From Symsagittifera roscoffensis (Eukaryota > Xenacoelomorpha > Acoela > Convolutidae), in contig NC_087065.1 in the NCBI RefSeq assembly GCF_963678635.1, positions 3,954,534 through 4,018,533 of the forward strand: a stretch of 64,000 nucleotides of DNA, read 5' to 3'. A program made the position numbers and the translations under genes. The notes under the pieces are model-generated. The model ran no database searches. It had not been told where the DNA came from and worked only from the letters and a program-made list of their open reading frames with translations. Shown piece after piece: positions 1 through 9,543 of the stretch (position 1 is its first letter; every line of letters starts with the position of its first letter).

Positions 1-362
1 AAAAAATCTTAACCATTGCAATATGCGATATAGCTTAAACATGCGAAAATATTACGTTGAAAAAGCTTAAGCGTGGCGAGATAGTGAAGCCCGCATTTAA
101 ATATATAATAGATAGATATATAAACGTTTTTAAACTTTTGTAAACTTTAATAATACTTCAAAAAGATGCTATTGATTTGCCAATGCTTAGAAATATACCA
201 AAAAGGCCAACAAATGAACAATTTTATTTGCTCCGCTTGCGTAATTTTATATGTATATATTTTATACTAGCCGACTCACGTCTAACCTTTCAGAATACAA
301 TTCATTTCGCGCTTTTTCAGTACTAAGTTTTGGTCTTAGAAAAAAAAGAGTTTCTTTTGCAG
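1..362. other. AT-rich sequence without recognisable feature
   Basis: No open frame with a recognisable product and no repeat structure seen. The sequence is AT-rich up to the target duplication of the MITE that begins at 371. Confidence 0.6.
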
Positions 363-370
363 GTGATAAA

Positions 371-741
371 TAGAGTTGGCATGGTATCGGTACTAGTACA
401 TTTAGTACTAGTACATGTACTAGTATGGTACGGTCACCAAGTTGAGAGGCACTAATACCTTGCCAACACGGGGGTCAATTTTTAACTAGTTTTCGCTCAG
501 TATTTGCAAAGCTATTGGAGCATTCGTTTACAGAAAAATTGCTTTTCGCGTTTTCTTTTTTGTTTTAACTGTTCTGCTTGATGGTTTTGATAGAAAATCA
601 ACTATCCACATGACGATTCCGAATTAAGTTTTTCGTAACAAGTTTTTTTTAGCCTGAACGAAGTCCTTTTTTGTGGTACCAGTACGAGTACTAGTACGTA
701 CGCTAACAGTTTTAGGTGGTACTAGTACATTGCCAACTCTA
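371..741. mobile_element. Non-autonomous hAT-type MITE, 371 bp
   Basis: Terminal inverted repeats start TAGAGTTGGCA on the left and end TGCCAACTCTA on the right. The element is flanked on both sides by the identical 8-mer GTGATAAA (363-370 and 742-749). An 8-bp target duplication with a TIR of this kind is typical of the hAT superfamily. Just inside each end are nested palindromes of the GTACTAGTAC type. There is no transposase frame, so it would have been mobilised by an hAT transposase elsewhere. The perfect target duplication suggests a fairly recent insertion. Confidence 0.88.
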
Positions 742-749
742 GTGATAAA

Positions 750-1344
750 GCATTTTGTTGATTAGATCAGAAAAAAAGAGCAACATCGCGATATTCGGCT
801 TTTTTAAAACGGGCAGCGCAGGAATGCCCATGTTTATCTGATTCGTTTAGAAAACGATAGTTTTCTAGGTTACCCAACGAAACAATTTTGTTGGACACAT
901 TTCCAGTTATATCAAATCGCATCCAAAAATGGAGAAACGAGAAAAACAACATTTATACAACTAGTAGACTTCAGTCTTGTCCCCATTACTCAATCCCTGG
1001 TTGATTGCCATGTGAAACAAAAAAAAATTAGTTACCGGTAACAGTTATTTTAGTATCAAAGCTCGCATATGAAACATATGAGAAATAAAACATTCAGTAG
1101 AAAAAAACTAATGCAAATTGAGGACAAATAATTTGACAAAACAATTTCTAAAATAAAACATTTCCGTCACCACGGAAAAAAGCCACCAGGGCTGTCCAAT
1201 AAATTTGTTTCTGTTATCTTGTATGTATGGCATTTTATAAGCCCGCGGGTAAACGCCAAGCTCCTGAATTTACTTTGAATTTGTCCAATAAAATACAGCA
1301 ATTCTAATGAGTACACAGTTAAGAGATCTATCCAAAATCGCTGA
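750..1344. other. Intergenic / 3' flank of the GGACT-like gene
   Basis: Nothing convincing is seen. The short open frames here match no family I know. The part nearest 1344 should contain the 3' UTR of the minus-strand gene, but I could not place a clear polyadenylation signal. Confidence 0.5.
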
Positions 1345-1806
1345 CTAGTTTTCTTTCTCGATGTTTTTGACAGATGCAACAATGTCTTTAGGAGACTGAC
1401 CAGCAGCGCGTTTATCGCGTGAAACATATTTAGCACACTGTTCAGTTCCATAATTCGAAATTAAATTATTCTCTAAGAGAATATTTTGAAAATTATTCAA
1501 GATATAAACATAGGCCTCAACCTCTCCGCCATTGTCCATTTTAACCAAAATTGTTTCCCTGTTGTACAAATGTGGCACATTTTCAAGCCGATCTAGGTCT
1601 TCCCAGTTGTTACCAGCATCATACAACTCTCCAACCACGTTCAAACCTGTTCCTGGTTGATTCAACATAAAAGGAACGTTACACGGAGAAGCAACAAGCA
1701 ATGGATATTTCTCCAAGGTACAGGCGTTACCTAAAAATGTATACTTTTGCATATGATGATGATTGGGCAGGCCAGTTTTCAGAGTTCCATAAACAAAGAG
1801 CAGCAT
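1345..1806 (-). CDS. GGACT: Gamma-glutamylaminecyclotransferase (GGACT / AIG2-like)
   Basis: A cytosolic enzyme of the gamma-glutamylcyclotransferase-like fold, which releases 5-oxoproline from gamma-glutamylamines such as the isopeptide left after breakdown of transglutaminase cross-links. The protein is 153 residues from the ATG at 1806, the usual GGACT length. It opens with the family motif FVYGTLK and then PNH. Further on it has a YPLL-(V/I)A segment, an NVPF-(M/L)L-PG-G run and LDRLENVP with the conserved acidic residue expected to be catalytic, followed by LYNRE. The frame stays open a few codons upstream without another ATG, and a pyrimidine-rich stretch ending in AG lies about 9 nt before the ATG. 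A 5' intron or an upstream exon is therefore possible. Ordinary GGCT is less likely, given the match to GGACT-type motifs. The frame shows no damage. Confidence 0.87.
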   Translation of the reverse strand: MLLFVYGTLKTGLPNHHHMQKYTFLGNACTLEKYPLLVASPCNVPFMLNQPGTGLNVVGELYDAGNNWEDLDRLENVPHLYNRETILVKMDNGGEVEAYVYILNNFQNILLENNLISNYGTEQCAKYVSRDKRAAGQSPKDIVASVKNIEKEN

Positions 1807-2091
1807 GCTTTCAACCTTAAACAAAAAAATTGAAACTGCAATTTACTTTTTCAGTAATTAACGATTGTATATATCCCACCATGACTTGCACACTGAAATT
1901 TGAGAAATTTTTCAGAAGGTAATCAGAAGGTCGAAAGTATCATAGTAACTGAGGTTACAGTCAGGGGTCCCTTCATCACATTATCCAGTCAAAATCCTCG
2001 GAATTTTCTAGATTTGGAAAAGTAAAGACTAATGTGGACAGTAGTAAAGAGTCAGATGGTTGTGAATCAAGCCAACCAGATTGAGATCACT
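1807..2091. other. 5' flank of GGACT-like gene
   Basis: The sequence between the GGACT-like start and the first LTR fragment. The minus-strand promoter must lie here or further right inside the LTR cluster. I saw no TATA box or initiator that I would defend. Confidence 0.4.
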
Positions 2092-2688
2092 TGTAACATT
2101 CGCCCGGAAGTACATATCGACGGAAAATAAAGCTAGGTTCTAAAACGACTGGCTAGCGTCTAAACACAGCTCTACATGCTTTTCACCTGCTCTACCAAAG
2201 CCAGTTCTTTTGATGGTCTTTCTAACATCGGGTCGACTAAAAAGCGTTATTGTTTCCGGTTTAGATCAGAACGCTCTGATTAACTTAATTATATGCAAAA
2301 ATAGTGAGCTCATGGCTGGGTCTCAGTATCCCCAGACCACGAGGTCACTCCTACAAACAGGACTACTACTTATTTACTATATTACGATTGTTTCTGTTCA
2401 GTTGATAAAAATCATCATCTCCATCGAAGATGGATCAACCCTTTCCCTCAACTCCTAGCTTCTCATTATCTGAAAACGAATGTTAATAACTCAATTCAGG
2501 ATATTTCCAGGAAGCTAAAAGTTTGTTAAAATAATGTATATGTCATCTCCCGAGACCCTTCCGGATTCTAGATTCCGGAGAAATAACGCTATTATTTCTT
2601 CTCGGAAGGCTGGACACGTCGTCTCAACACCCTTCCTGGTTCTCGTGAATTGCTTTGTAACGATTGTAGCAGCACAATCGTTACAAAT
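2092..2688 (-). mobile_element. Diverged LTR fragment, type delta
   Basis: It begins TGTAACATTCGCC like the other LTRs of this family and follows the same landmarks in order: a TCCAT-GATGGA hairpin, a second inverted repeat, then GTAACGATTGT paired with ACAATCGTTAC (2657-2684). It stops where the alpha LTR begins at 2689, so about one third of the LTR length is missing. It is the most diverged of the left-hand copies. Its orientation is inferred from the adjacent elements. Confidence 0.75.
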
Positions 2689-3573
2689 TGTAACATTCGC
2701 CCAAATACTACAAAGCGACGGAGCGTAGAAAAAGTACCTATTAACGACTGGCAGGCGTCAGTTACCTTAATTCTACTCGTTTTTCACCGTCTCGACCTTG
2801 CCAGTTGATTTTCTGGTCTGTTTAGGGCTAAGTAAAAAGTTACTATTTTTAGGCCATCAGTCAAACGACTTTTGATCAGCTTTCGTTTACATGCGAACAC
2901 AACCACATAGCTGAGTCTCGGATCCTCATACTACGTGATTGCTATTAAAAACACGGCTCGAATACCCTATTTTAAAATGTTTTTGGTGACAGTTCTATAT
3001 TAAATCCATTGGAGATGGATTGACCCTTTCCTCCTCCTAGCTACTCATATTCTAAAATATCAAGTAATACCGGTGTTAATTCAAAGTTCTATGGCATCAG
3101 AGTAGCTAAAAAAATAAGTTACTACAGTCTTTCACCATATATCAGTCTCTGGGGGACCAAGCCTCCGCTTCCGTGTTCTCCTCGAGATAACGTTGTTATC
3201 ACTCCCAATTCGTGGCACGGGAGGGTACTGCTTTCCACCACTTCCCCGCCGAAGCCTCCTTTCCCGCTAATTTCTTCCACTAAGGGTCTTATCGTGCGTG
3301 ATTGTCTGGATAAGAGGCTTCGTTTTTCTGTCGTTCTCGTGTGACTGTTTTTCACTAGATTTGTGGTTGTTCTAATTTTTTCAGCTTTTTTGGTCAAAAT
3401 GGCCGTTTTTCGTATTTCTTAGAAACATCCACTTGACGATCGAAATTTTGAAAATAGAAAATTTCAGAATACTTCGACCCTCCTTTCAAGCACTTTTTCG
3501 CTGTTAAGGCCTTTTCTCTCTAATTCGTGCTTCTTCGGAAGGTTGCGCTGGGCCAATCTGGCAGAATGGCACA
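2689..3573 (-). mobile_element. LTR, type alpha (885 bp), isolated copy
   Basis: Reads TGTAACATTCGCC to AATGGCACA, so it has the canonical TG...CA ends on either strand. It is similar along its length to the beta LTRs of the adjacent element but clearly a different subtype. The 32 bp that follow it (3574-3605) also follow the second alpha copy at 28531-29317. They are not retroelement internal sequence, so alpha looks like a solo LTR, or the outer end of a lost element, in old host DNA. Confidence 0.8.
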
Positions 3574-3605
3574 AATCTGAGCGGTTTTGGACAATTTTTA
3601 TTCAC
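2790..3605. repeat. Left copy of an ~850-bp pre-insertion duplication (interrupted)
   Basis: From 2790 (inside alpha) to 3605, then continued across the big element at 28496-28530, the sequence repeats 28531-29381. Both copies consist of alpha from TCTCGACC to its end, 32 bp of flank and the 35-bp stretch ending ACCGTTGTTG. The right copy is uninterrupted. The left copy is split by the 25-kb element, so the duplication is older than that insertion. Confidence 0.8.
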
Positions 3606-4487
3606 TGTAACATTCGCCCAAATACTACACAGCGACGGAGCGTAGAAAAAGTACCTATTAACGACTGGCAGGCGTCAGTTACCTTAATTCTACTCGTTTT
3701 TCACCGTCTCGACCTTGCCCGTTGATTTTCTGGTCTGTCTAGGGCAAAGTAAAAAGTTACCATTTTTAGGCCATCAGTCAAACGACTTTTGATCAGCTTT
3801 CGTTTACATGCGAACACAACCACATAGCTGAGTCTCGGATCCTCAGACTACGTGATTGTCATTAAAAACACGGCTCGAACAACCGATTTTAACATGTTTT
3901 TGTGTGACAGTTCTATATTAAATCCATTAGAGATGGATTGGCCTTTTCCTTTTTCTAGCTACTCATGCTCTGAAATATTAAATAATAACGGTGTTAATTA
4001 AGATCTATGACATTATAGCAGCTATACAGTCAGTCTATACAGTCCCTTCACATAGACAGTTTCTGGGGGACCAAGCCTCCGCTCCCGTAATATTCTTGAG
4101 ATAACACTCTTATCTCTTATTTTTCGTGTCCCGGGAGGGTTCCGTGGTATATTTCTTCCCCCACTGAAGCCTCCTTCTCCACAAATATCCGTCGCTAAGG
4201 TTCTTATCGTGTGTTATTGCCACAATAAGAGGCTTCGTAATTTTCTTGTCTCTGGTACGACTGTTCTTCACAATATATGGCGTCGTTCTGTCTTTCGTCT
4301 TTTTTATTCAAAATGGCCGTCTTTTTTCTATTTCTCAGAAATGTTCATTCTTCAATCGAAATTTTAAAAATAAAAATTCTAGAATATTCTGACCCTCCTT
4401 CGCAACATTTTTTTGTTCATAAGGCCTTTAGCCGTCCTTTTTTATGTCGCCGGAAGGTTGTGCTTAGTCATCTGGCAGAATGGCAAA
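3606..4487 (-). repeat. 3' LTR (type beta) of the 25-kb element
   Basis: Collinear with 27614-28495 over its entire 882 bp with about 18 substitutions and no indels noticed. The inner end reads AATGGCAAA where the other copies have AATGGCACA, so the terminal CA has mutated. It contains the family hairpins TCCATTAGAGATGGA, GAGATAAC-TTATCTC and the CTTATCGTG stem-loop, the last with one mismatch (CACAATAAG). Confidence 0.92.
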
Positions 4488-4501
4488 TACTCCCCGGACA
4501 A
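4488..4501 (-). promoter_or_regulatory. Polypurine tract candidate (plus-strand primer)
   Basis: Directly inside the 3' LTR the sense strand reads TTGTCCGGGGAGTA and then the LTR. The older relative has the same sequence against its LTR (sense of 31016-31029). A purine-rich GGGGAGTA abutting the 3' LTR is where the polypurine tract must lie. It is short and preceded by pyrimidines. The same 13-mer recurs inside the integrase frame. Confidence 0.65.
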
Positions 4502-5233
4502 GTCTCCATCAATGTCCCTATTGATCGCATAACACCGGGTTATCATCAAGTAGTTATCCAGTTTTCTGTAATCAATCTTACAAATTGCATAAGAAAATGA
4601 AATTTATCTACTCCACCTCAACTCATTACGTGTTCACAAATGGCATCGTACTACATCTCACTGCCTTTCAACATTTTCACAAAATTTGCACCATGAGGAG
4701 TGTCCTAGATAAAATTTATTTTCTGACTACTTACGTCGTTTTGCCATAAAACTTCTTTTCGCTTCTGATTAAAAAGTGGGACGTGGCTCGGCCACGCACC
4801 CGTTAAAATTAACTTAACTTCACTCACCAAGTATAATCAGTCATTTATGCGGTCCTTTCAATATTAAAACTAAGAAACTCCGTGGCTAGGAAAGTTATTG
4901 AGTTACCCACCCCTATCGAGCGAGTTTACTCAAACTTACCATGTCGCCACACAGTGAATTTGTGTCTTACACAGGTTAAAAACTTCAGTCGTGAATAAAT
5001 AGGTAAATATACTCACCTATGCTCCTTATATACATACATAGATAGTAGTAACTAAAATCAACAATTTCAACAATTTTAACAATTGCAACAATTTTCAAAG
5101 TTTGGTCTGACCAAACTAGATCAAAACAAAAAGTTTAACAAGTTCAATAATCAAAACTTGGTTGATTTGTTCAAGTTTTTACACACAAAGACAATCAAGT
5201 TTTTTCTCCTTCTCCTCTCTTCCTTGGTCATCT
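4502..5233 (-). other. 3' non-coding tail of the element with conserved inverted repeats
   Basis: No frame of interest. The tail is homologous to 31030-31750 in the older element although the sequences have drifted. Two symmetrical signals are kept in both: a CGTGG-5 nt-CCACG stem-loop (4782-4796, older copy 31306-31320) and a palindrome centred on TGGTCTGACCA (4 bp longer on each side here, 5099-5117; shorter at 31629-31641). A CAA-ATTT micro-repeat precedes the palindrome. Confidence 0.6.
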
Positions 5234-5950
5234 TCATTCCATCATTTCTCCATCCTGATGTTCAGCGTCACTGTCTTCCAGGACTTTCTCTAACATGTCC
5301 AGAGAGTTGCGGGCCGTGCCCCAACCCTCCTGTTCCAACAGCCTCGGTTTGCAACAAGGTAGCAAGTCCACATTCACCTTCTGCTCCCGGTTCCTGCAAA
5401 AGCTGTTGTGAAGACATAGGCTCACGTTTCGTTCTAGGTCAGCTCTTAAGACCTCTTTCTTCTCATCTTCAGTAACACAAGGCGCTCCAGCTACCCGCTT
5501 CACCCCTGTGGTGACCGCGTTTCTGTGCGTCAGGAATGCTCGTTTATAGGCTCCTGATCCTATATCTAGCTGGAAAGATTGATAGGCTTCCGTGTTCCTT
5601 GACATGTGACGCTTCGCGCGTTCATACATCCAAGATGTCATCACTGCACGGAACCAAGGCATCAATCTTTGCCTTGACGATATTCTTTCAATGGCTTTAG
5701 GTATCCTCAGAGCCTTGCAGGTGGTTCTGAAAAGATCCAATTCACGACTCATTTTTACGTTGCTCAGCTGTTCAGCAGTCGGCACGGCCGTCTCCTGCTG
5801 ACTTGTGTCCGCGTTAGCTTCCAGCCATCTCACTGCTAGCATGGCGCTAACCACCACGATTGACACTTGTTGATTCTGATCGGGCAACCCCGTGGAGTAC
5901 AACTCCTCCACGTCCCATACTAGGATCAGATTCCCGCGTTTGGGGTACCA
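5234..5950 (-). pseudogene. C-terminal continuation of the 873-aa accessory frame beyond a UAG
   Basis: About 238 sense codons follow directly, in frame, after the UAG at 5951-5953 that ends the large accessory frame. There is no good ATG near its beginning: the first start-like codon is a GTG and the first ATG lies well inside. It therefore looks like the distal part of one longer protein, reached by readthrough or cut off by a nonsense mutation. The sequence is soluble-looking, with no signal peptide or membrane segment, a Gln/Thr-rich start and an acidic C terminus ending in a run of Asp/Glu and Met. I recognise no domain. Confidence 0.5.
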
Positions 5951-8572
5951 CTACGTCTGCGCCAAGCAGTGGCAAGGATACTCCCCATGGGTTCTCACTA
6001 TGTTCCTTCGGGTCCGATACCCTGAGGCTCCCAGCAACGGTTCCACTTCCATCAGAATTCTATGTAAATCGTCTTTCTCTTCTATGGTGGGGAATTCAGT
6101 GGGTAAGGCTCCACTCGCTTTCTGTTTCTCGAACTCACTCACATTGCCTTCGTTCAGTCTCATGAACTCTTCACCCACAACGTCTTGCAACTCGCCTTCG
6201 GATCTCTTCGGGACTGCCCGAAAGATCTTTGCCAACAAGTCATATGACCTTTCCGACATTCTGGCCAACCTCACGCACTTTGGCACAGAGAAAAGTTGGT
6301 CAACCAATACTTGTTGCGTCCTCGCATCCATTACCACCATGTGCGTAGGATACTTGCTATTACAGTATGGCGCGAAGCTTGAACCCACCATATATTTTGA
6401 ACCAGTAGGTCTGTGATAGGCTTCACTATCCTTCAGATTCATTTCATTTTCTAGAGCTTCTCGCCAGCCTCCAATCTTCTGCTCTGTTTGTAATGCTCCA
6501 GGGAATATTTCCAAGCTGAGGGACGTCACTAGCTCATGGGCACACTCCAGGCGCTCGAGTGATTCTATCGAACTCGTCATGCTACAAAATCCCAAGGCTG
6601 TGATCAGGTTCACGTCCGTCACCCCATGGCAGTCTGCAACCAACTCCATGGCACTCTTATCTGACATGCTCAATCTTCCGTACAATCGTGCCAGTTGTCG
6701 ATGCTGCTCGCTCAGCGTAATCAGGCAGTGTCCCAAGTTGCAAACATGCCCTTCCATCCTACTTTGTTGAGCCAAGCATGTGCCTTGCTTCAACCAATCG
6801 CTCGATGGACTTTCCTCAGGCAGCTCCGTGGATGGATTGCTCTTCCGCTTCGTCGACTTCATGGCCAGCAGATGGTGTATCATGGCCAGATCATGTAAAC
6901 TCGCATCATCATCTAGGTCTAACGTAATATCCGCCGTCATGTCCCAGATTAAACCGGCATTAGGATGAGGGCACCAAGAAGGCTTCATGAGTTCCCACAT
7001 CGTCACTAGACTGGTTTTCAAGGGACCGTCCCAAGAACCACAATCAAAACTCACTTGCCCCTTTAGCTCGGGAACTGAGGGTTCGACCACTCGTTCTTCC
7101 AAAATAATTCCCAGCTTGGGTTGTTCCACCATCAGCATCCCAGTTTCTTTAATACGTTCGACCCAGAAATTGAGTACCATGACTTGCTCATAGTCGAAGT
7201 ACGCTTCCCTGGCTTCTTCATTCACGAAGGGATTATACGCCATCCCCGGTATGCCAGACACATATTGGAACGACTTCAGTTTCCCTAGTGTTGCAAACTC
7301 TTTTTGCCCTCTGACCGCTTCAAACAACTCTCGGCTCACTTTCAATTCTTTGTTGGAATATCTTCTCACCTCTTCCAACTTGCGATAGCTTTCCATATCA
7401 TTCGACTCCTTGCTTGGCACGGTCAATGGCATGTCCTGATATAGTTCCAGGAGTGCCCTAAGGAAGTTCCTTTCACAATCAACTCCCTCCTGCCGAATGA
7501 TCTTTATGCATTCTCCCAAAACAGGAGTGGGGATACGATCCACCACGAACCTGACAAAGCAAAGGGCATCCTTACGCGTAGCCCATGCTATCGCAGAATC
7601 GTCTTTCGAAATCAACGCTCGCAGAGCTTCCATCAACTCCAGTTCCTGTTCCCGTGATTTCGAATCATTACTGGCTTCATACTCCGCTCTCTTGATGCCC
7701 ATCAAGCACCAAGCCAACCGTACTTGCAGATCAGTTCTCACGCAAGGATGAGCCAGGTATGCCGCCACCGTAGCAGGTGCATGCATCGCCTCGTCGAAGT
7801 ATCTCTGGAGGGCCGCCCTCCAGGAGATTTCTAGCAATTTTTCCAATCCGACTTCGTTCGCTTCAGAGGACATTACCGTTCCGTATTCTTTTCGATTCAA
7901 GTTCGAATTCTCCGTGAGCTCTTTCAGATATTCCTGCATGACTCGCTTCTCGCTCCAAGCCATCAGGTGCCCTCTCGCGGAGTTCCTCGCTTTCAACATC
8001 TCCACATAACCCCCTGCCGGATCTCCCATGTGGACCGATTCCGGCACAGTTATTCGACTGTACTCGACCACGTCGAGTTGTCCTTCCAGTTTCAACTTGG
8101 CCATGTTGATTCGCGAGGGTCTATAATCTTCAAGTCCTCCAGATCCACATTGACTGAGGATTTCCATTTCTAACTTAGTGTCTGCCAGGGTTCGCGCCGT
8201 CTTCTTCGATCTCGTGGCGGTTATGGTCAGACCTGCCAAGAGCATAGGGGGTATCAGGTTTTCTTTTTCTCCCCCGGCTGGTGTCGCACCATCTCCTTGC
8301 CCGCTCTCGCCTGAACGACCCGCACTAATCAGAGAGGTCACCACTGCCTTAGCTTTTGACTTCACCACCCTCTGGTTCACGACTCGACTCCCTGACTTTC
8401 CTTTCAGTCTCTTCAGCCCTTTTTTGGCTCGTCTAACAAGTAACTTCTTTGTGCCCTGCTGATCATCGGCACTGTCTTCTGTAACTGACTCGGTCAGCAC
8501 ATCCGACTCCATGGAGTTCACTATTTTCTCCAGGACCTCACGCATGATGGGTTGATTCAATCCCACCTTCAT
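5951..8572 (-). CDS. Large accessory protein of the retroelement (ORF C), unknown function
   Basis: An 873-residue frame if it starts at the ATG at 8572, which overlaps the stop of the preceding frame as ATGA. The frame is open 35 codons further upstream, with an ATG at 8677. The N-terminal 120 residues are Lys/Arg-rich with several basic clusters (RRAKKGLKRLKGK) that could act in nuclear import or nucleic-acid binding. The rest is a mixed alpha/beta-looking globular sequence with no transmembrane helix, signal peptide, zinc finger or known catalytic motif. It lies where env would sit, but nothing supports an envelope protein. Its end is a UAG followed in frame by another 238 codons. I do not recognise the family. 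Confidence 0.6.
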   Translation of the reverse strand: MKVGLNQPIMREVLEKIVNSMESDVLTESVTEDSADDQQGTKKLLVRRAKKGLKRLKGKSGSRVVNQRVVKSKAKAVVTSLISAGRSGESGQGDGATPAGGEKENLIPPMLLAGLTITATRSKKTARTLADTKLEMEILSQCGSGGLEDYRPSRINMAKLKLEGQLDVVEYSRITVPESVHMGDPAGGYVEMLKARNSARGHLMAWSEKRVMQEYLKELTENSNLNRKEYGTVMSSEANEVGLEKLLEISWRAALQRYFDEAMHAPATVAAYLAHPCVRTDLQVRLAWCLMGIKRAEYEASNDSKSREQELELMEALRALISKDDSAIAWATRKDALCFVRFVVDRIPTPVLGECIKIIRQEGVDCERNFLRALLELYQDMPLTVPSKESNDMESYRKLEEVRRYSNKELKVSRELFEAVRGQKEFATLGKLKSFQYVSGIPGMAYNPFVNEEAREAYFDYEQVMVLNFWVERIKETGMLMVEQPKLGIILEERVVEPSVPELKGQVSFDCGSWDGPLKTSLVTMWELMKPSWCPHPNAGLIWDMTADITLDLDDDASLHDLAMIHHLLAMKSTKRKSNPSTELPEESPSSDWLKQGTCLAQQSRMEGHVCNLGHCLITLSEQHRQLARLYGRLSMSDKSAMELVADCHGVTDVNLITALGFCSMTSSIESLERLECAHELVTSLSLEIFPGALQTEQKIGGWREALENEMNLKDSEAYHRPTGSKYMVGSSFAPYCNSKYPTHMVVMDARTQQVLVDQLFSVPKCVRLARMSERSYDLLAKIFRAVPKRSEGELQDVVGEEFMRLNEGNVSEFEKQKASGALPTEFPTIEEKDDLHRILMEVEPLLGASGYRTRRNIVRTHGEYPCHCLAQT

Positions 8573-9543
8573 TGTGTCCCATATCGTCGTATCACGTCCC
8601 ATGATTTTTCCATGAAGTTCACTCGGCTCCAGGTTGCTCCTGTCTTGACTTCCAGTTCCATTTGATATCTTTCCCATTCCTCTTCTGGTAACGTACTGAG
8701 GAATGATATCTTCAATGACTCTTCTATTTTCCTCCTCCTCGGTGATTCATGAAGCAGTCTCTGCGGATCCCTGCTTCGGCACTCTCTAGCCTGGCTTATT
8801 GGGTCCATCGGAGATAGATCGGCCGACGCCTCCTTTGTAGGAGACATGAAGGACGATGGTGCCATCAGCAAAAAACTCCCATCGACTTCCCCATCGTCGT
8901 CTTCACTGAACCGGTATTCTAGCAAGTCCCTCTCCAACGCTCCTAGAGCGGTCTCTCCCGGTTTTTCAGTCTTACTTCCGGACTCGTCATCATTATCGTC
9001 CTGATCCATCAATTCATCATCACCTGCATCAGGTTTCGGCCTGGGTCCTGAAGGTCCTTGTCGTGAGTCTATGTCCGATTCCGGCCGAGCCGGGACGGTC
9101 ATGTCTCCTGCGTGATAAACCAATTCACCATCCACCAGGAATTCTACTAACTCCTCGCCATGTGGAGCCAGGTCTTCTATCGTTATATATGAGCCTCCTC
9201 TGCTCTCCCTTGCTACCTCCAGCATCACTACCTTCGCTTCTCCTGACCACTTCAGTCTCGATAAGTCATCCGTGGGAAAATACACCTCGTTCCACGTTTC
9301 AGCCGAGACCTCTGGTCTCCTGGAGGGTAGTGCCTTGATCTTTTTCCTGCTCCAAGCATCAGGGAATGAGAAGTCAAACGTGTGCGCGGCGGCAGCGTTC
9401 CAGCTGATGAAGCGCGGCTCCATCCCTCCACTCCACTTCAGCATTCTCTTCTCTGCGTCACGAGCTGCTCCGATGCGAGGGGCAATGATGGGAGATGTGA
9501 CTCCCAACAACATCCTCCTTATAGGCCACCTGCAGATCTTCAA
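8569..9543 (-). CDS. Accessory protein of the retroelement (ORF B), unknown function
   Basis: The open frame extends from 9543 and overlaps the preceding frame by 86 nt. Possible starts are ATGs at 9513 or 9444, the latter 13 nt after the stop of ORF A. From 9444 it gives about 291 residues. Its middle carries a strongly acidic low-complexity stretch (about residues 170-200, Asp/Glu/Ser), with Pro- and Ser-rich linkers around it. The C-terminal 50 residues (SLKISFLSTLPEEEWERYQM region) look helical and folded. No known domain, signal peptide or membrane segment. Its TGA overlaps the ATG of ORF C, which suggests coupled termination and reinitiation. Confidence 0.55.
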   Translation of the reverse strand: MKICRWPIRRMLLGVTSPIIAPRIGAARDAEKRMLKWSGGMEPRFISWNAAAAHTFDFSFPDAWSRKKIKALPSRRPEVSAETWNEVYFPTDDLSRLKWSGEAKVVMLEVARESRGGSYITIEDLAPHGEELVEFLVDGELVYHAGDMTVPARPESDIDSRQGPSGPRPKPDAGDDELMDQDDNDDESGSKTEKPGETALGALERDLLEYRFSEDDDGEVDGSFLLMAPSSFMSPTKEASADLSPMDPISQARECRSRDPQRLLHESPRRRKIEESLKISFLSTLPEEEWERYQMELEVKTGATWSRVNFMEKSWDVIRRYGTQ

